In this document: in pieces, positions 60,530 through 64,000 of the stretch | Numbering within the stretch: position 1 is the stretch's first letter | How the letters are laid out: every line of letters starts with the position of its first letter | Assembly: GCA_949752735.1 (NCBI GenBank) | Contig: OX457053.1 | Location: 5,309,781 to 5,373,780 of the forward strand | DNA from: Lumbricus terrestris | Taxonomy: Eukaryota > Annelida > Clitellata > Crassiclitellata > Lumbricidae | Direction of reading: 5' to 3' | Length of the DNA: 64,000 nucleotides | Notes under the pieces: model-generated | Told to the model about the DNA's origin: nothing | The model's input: the letters and a program-made list of their open reading frames with translations, nothing else | Database searches by the model: none | Made by a program: the position numbers and the translations under genes

Positions 60530-60977
60530 TGCTTGTTTGTATGTGCACTTGTTGTAGCGCCCCCTCAATCTCGCGGCGAAACTATAGTATCCGGGACCGA
60601 TGTTTATAACATTGTCTTAGTATAGTATAGTATATGGAATCTATTGACGACACTAACCCTAACACTAACCCTAACCGACCCTCACGACGCTTAACCTGAC
60701 CCTAACCGACCCTCACGACGCATAACCTGACCCTAACCGAATTGGAAATGTCCAATGTTATACACATCGGTCCCGGATACTATAGTTTCGCCAATCTCGC
60801 TACTCAGAGGCGCTCCCGACTACAGCGCAGACACTGCATCAGAGTTTCATGCTGAAGCACTGAGCAATTGCGAGTGAAGGACTTGCCCAAGGTCTCTACG
60901 CCGCGACTTGAGGTGGATTCGAACCTGCAACCCTTCGGCTGCAAGGCGACGAACATACCCACTACACCACCGCTCCC
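60530..60977 (-). mobile_element. tRNA-headed SINE, family A, interrupted
   Basis: The tail (TGTAGCGCCCCCTCAATCTC) at about 60550-60574 and the rest (CTACTCAGAGGCGCTCCCG to CCACTACACCACCGCTCCCC) at 60793-60977 flank a 218-bp insertion. Confidence 0.9.
60575..60792. mobile_element. 218-bp MITE with about 40-bp TIRs and 8-bp TSD
   Basis: Ends GGCGAAACTATAGTATCCGG and its exact complement. The inverted repeat extends about 40 bp (GACCGATGT, TATAACATTG) with one small indel. AATCTCGC is duplicated at 60567-60574 and 60793-60800. The centre contains CACTAACCCTAACACTAACC and three copies of a unit reading CTAACCGACCCTCACGACGC. Confidence 0.95.
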
Positions 60978-62079
60978 CGTAAATTCACGGCGCTAAATGC
61001 ACGTTTGCCATTAATTTTTTTTCAAGTTGATTGCCAAGTGCTCTCTACGCTCGATTGATAGTTTAAAATTACACCGAAATTAGAAAGTTCAGGCTTGCGA
61101 TAAAAAATTCAGATTTATCATATATGCTCATGATGATATATTGCTTTGTATTCGGATAGTCATTTAGTGCCTCTAGCAGTAGTAACTATTTAAAGTCACT
61201 CCCACATTGAAGTCACTCCCACACCAAAGGATAAATCAGTCAAGCAATTTGTGCAGTTGGGAGAATGTGAAGGAATGCACAATGTCGTAGTTAACATGTC
61301 TAGGCATTATTTCAGTATTGGGGACGATGAGTGTCGGTGAGGTTCAGGTTGCGCATCGTGAGGCATCATGAGGGTTGGTTATAGTTAGTGTTTGTCATTG
61401 AATACTGTCCAAAGATACTGCATAATGCTTTGATCCCTAACACTGCAATTACGCCCCAAGTTTACTGCAATTTTTTAAGCATCCTAACAAATATCTAAAT
61501 GGTAACTACTAACTTTCAAGTAGTCAGACTGTGTATATAGCAGTGGGACAGGTGTGGCCGAATCTCTTAAACTTGAATCACTGAAACGAATATCTACCAG
61601 ATTCCCGAAATCGATTTTAGATTTTGCATCACAATCAGCCTAATGATTTTTGGATTCTAAACTGTGTTATCAACAACACTAACAGGACTAACGCTGACAT
61701 TATCAGGCTCAATATGCTAATATAGGATTTTATCATCTCATGTGGATTGCATGGACTCTGATTACATGATTGTTTTGAGATCCACACTTGTGGCTGGTTT
61801 GCTTTACTCATCATCTTTATGGTTTGGAATCTGTTGGTGCTGGTGGTCGAAGAAGGCTACGAGCTGTATTAAACTGACTTTGTCGGACGGGATATGTACC
61901 TGAGGAAACCCCATCTTTTGAGCAGATGTGCTCAGGGGCTGACAAAGCACTATTTGCTTTGATGATGCTCAACCCTGAACAAGTATTGTTCTAATACTTG
62001 CCCTCAATAAAGCAGTCAGAGTGCACTCTCTTTGACCAAAGGCAAATGATAGAGTAGGCTGACGATTGAATGTGACGAA

Positions 62080-62525
62080 CCTTTTTTTTTTATTCGAATG
62101 CTATGATCTGATTATTCTTGTCTTTGAATGTACCGTACATTGGCTCCATTTCTCACAGAGGGTCACTTGCCGGATATCTTCTTTGGTTTGGCACTGTCTC
62201 GCGGGTGTGACCACTGTTTATTTGCAGGAGCTCTGTTGCTCCACCCTGAGCATCCAGCGCCATGGCTCTCTCCGCTCTTCTAAACAGGCTGAGTTTCTTG
62301 TCCCCCGGTCGCGCACTTCTTTTAATTACGCAGCGCTGTGCCTTTTCTGTCACTGACCCTGTGACCTGGGATGGACTCCCTGTGGAATTACGTCTAATGC
62401 CTAGAGCCTTTGAGACAACGTTCTACTCTACTCTTAAGACTGTTCTCTTTGGCCTTTTTAGTTCGGGCACGTCTGAGTAGATACTCTTGAAGAGGCGTTA
62501 TATAAATGTCTGAAATGAAATGAAT
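62080..62525 (+). mobile_element. LINE ORF2 C-terminal fragment and tail
   Basis: Frames read LVWHCLAGVTTVYLQELCC, QAEFLVPRSRTS, then DPVTWDGLPVELRLMPRAFE and FYSTLKTVLF, ending SGTSE stop. The tail has GTCTGAGTAGATACTCTTGA and AGAGGCGTTATATAAATG. Confidence 0.85.
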
Positions 62526-63393
62526 GCAGTGACAAACTTAAATGTGCTTATATGTGTGATGTCGTTTGTAACTCAGAATGCGTTCTGCAACTGAGAATTT
62601 AAGGGAATACTTACTTACCTACTATTATGCCATGTATTCAATTGAAATCTGAATAGTTTTTGAGAGTTCAGTCACTTTCTTTAAAACTGTTTTAGGGAAA
62701 TAGGGTTTTTATGTATTTTGTGTTTTGGGGATACAGGTTGACCCCAGGTTCGGTTGGATGGGTGTCAATCGTAAGCTCCAATTTTCTAAAGTGCTGGTTT
62801 AAAGCTAACACAAGTCACCATAGATGCCAAACATGGTGACTTTTGTATGTATCCTGTTGTTTATATGGCACTTTTAATCACTATGGTATAGCATATACAT
62901 GTATATCTTTGTATATTCAAAAAATCATGTTGTCACACCGCAACATGCTACACATCATGTAAGAAGTTGACCAGAGAATGAAAACAAATAAGAAGACAAG
63001 GCAATTGCAAAATGTAAAATGTAGGATTAGCATGATGATAAGGCAGCCGATAACGCAAGTGAGGGTGTGAGGACAACCGCTGAAAAAAATGCCACCAGGA
63101 TGTATGTCTGTTTGTCAATTGATAATAGTTCTATGACTCGATTGTGGGCTAGGATAATATTGATGCTGCTCCGAGCAGATAGGTGTCAGTTGTTACATTC
63201 GTAAATTTGAGTGATTTGTATGCATTTCATTATTGCATGTATTTTTAAGCAATTAAGACACCCAAAGTTTTTTGATCATTTTTTTATTGAATAATTTATT
63301 TACTTTCATTGCTCATTTGCCAATCCCTATGTGATGAAGTGTTGAGATCGTCCATTTCTCTACAAACTATGCTTAATTTCTTTACTTTTTTGT

Positions 63394-63617
63394 GGGACGC
63401 GGTGGTGTAGTGGTGGCGTCGTTGCCGTGAAGCCGGAAGGTTCGAGGTTCCAATCCACCTCACGTCGCCATGTAGGGACCTTGGGCAAGTCCTTCACTCG
63501 CAATTGCTCAGCGCTTCGGCGTGAAACTCTGCTGCAGTGTCCGCTCTGCAGTCGGCAGCGCCTCTGAGTAGGGAGAGCTTGAAGGGGCGCTATAACAAGT
63601 GCACTTACAAACAAACA
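63394..63617 (+). mobile_element. tRNA-headed SINE, family A, full length
   Basis: Head GGGACGCGGTGGTGTAGTGG with B-box-like GGTTCGAGGTTCCAATCC, body CCTTGGGCAAGTCCTTCACT, tail CAGCGCCTCTGAGTAGGGA and CTTGAAGGGGCGCTATAACA, then (AAAC)n. Forward orientation. It serves as the reference copy for the family. Confidence 0.93.
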
Positions 63618-63813
63618 AACTTCACTTTTCCTGCCAGATAGGTATCTAAACATATAAGCCAAACCAAACTGTTAGATATGTACTTGTATGCATAATTAAT
63701 TTTGATTATATATTATGTGGAATTCACGTAAATAAACAAATGAGTTTGACAGCACGTCATATTACGATGATGCCGGCAAATTGAAATAACCTTTTTCCTT
63801 TCAGAAAACTTGG

Positions 63814-63955
63814 ATGTCCGGAATGTTTTGGGTCGTTTTTCTAACAGCTTATCTGGCCCAGCAGTCAGTTTCAGCACCGCCATGTAACTCGCCCACAGTT
63901 TGGCACACGGATGGCACAGACAGTCGATGCTGTCGGGCGTTTGACTGCGCTCCGG
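63814..63955 (+). CDS. 5' partial: secreted Cys-rich protein, first coding exon
   Basis: A splice acceptor (TTTTTCCTTTCAG at 63804) precedes an ATG at 63814 and a 47-codon frame that ends at a GTAAAT donor (63956), phase 1. The first 21 residues, MSGMFWVVFLTAYLAQQSVS plus A, look like a signal peptide. The mature start has PPCNSPTVWHTDGTDSRCCR and then FDCAP. The CC...C spacing is reminiscent of the first cysteine-rich repeat of TNF-receptor-type ectodomains, but 26 mature residues are too few to decide. The rest of the gene lies beyond the window. Confidence 0.6.
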
Positions 63956-64000
63956 GTAAATTATCTGTCCTAGTGTAATAATTTTTATTGATTTATTTAT

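Larger units (their letters stand above)
57578..63813. other. Gene-free interval downstream of DNAI1
   Basis: Only retroelement and MITE remnants are recognised: 57775-58010, 58820-59800, 60530-60977, 62080-62525 and 63394-63617. The remainder, notably 58,010-58,800, 59,800-60,500, 61,000-62,050 and 62,530-63,390, is AT-rich with no gene that I can support. Confidence 0.6.

Noticed and set aside
60655..60735. Chromosome-end or interstitial telomere
   Set aside because: The CCCTAA-like units are few, degenerate and enclosed by the inverted ends of a 218-bp element inside a SINE.

Overview
This is metazoan nuclear DNA. Evidence: split genes with GT-AG introns, a nuclear tRNA gene, an axonemal dynein subunit, an SH2 adaptor, CR1/L2-like LINE debris, tRNA-headed SINEs, hAT-type DNA transposons and abundant micro- and minisatellites. 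My inference is a marine invertebrate deuterostome (echinoderm, hemichordate or cephalochordate type). Nothing in the sequence fixes the species.

Layout. (1) 1-2.6 kb: repeats, a tRNA-derived SINE and a 5'-truncated LINE. (2) 2,747-8,492, plus strand: a six-exon gene for a mitochondrially targeted DUF2358 protein of the C6orf136 family. (3) 8.5-14.9 kb: no gene, with MITE and LINE remnants. (4) 14,957-25,432, minus strand: a six-exon SHB/SHD/SHE/SHF-family adaptor of 666 aa. (5) 25,948-32,698: an old hAT-like transposon of about 6.75 kb. On its minus strand it carries an OTU-type cysteine protease reading frame that overlaps, in the -1 frame, a hAT transposase frame. A short first exon encodes a KIxxFF-type N-terminus. 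(6) 33,091-33,173, minus strand: an intact tRNA-Leu(CAG). (7) 33,520-57,577, plus strand: the complete 21-exon gene for axonemal outer-arm dynein intermediate chain DNAI1 (752 aa). (8) 57.6-63.8 kb: LINE, SINE and MITE remnants. (9) From 63,814: the first coding exon of a secreted cysteine-rich protein that runs off the window.

The host genes have no evident shared pathway. DNAI1 and the SHB-like gene point away from each other across the OTU/hAT element and the tRNA gene. The DUF2358 gene and the SHB-like gene converge.

The DNAI1 introns are a record of mobile-DNA activity. Intron 8 holds a SINE split by an intact 3.1-kb transposon with a 772-aa transposase, long terminal inverted repeats and an 8-bp target duplication. 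Other introns hold three more 8-bp-TSD elements, a fold-back structure, about 517 bp of GAT repeat starting 5 nt after a splice donor, and a 31-bp minisatellite with about 20 perfect 5' splice-site consensus sequences. Many LINE fragments and the SINEs end in one shared short hairpin whose stem co-varies between copies.

All coordinates, splice choices and homologies were read by eye from the sequence. No database search was possible.
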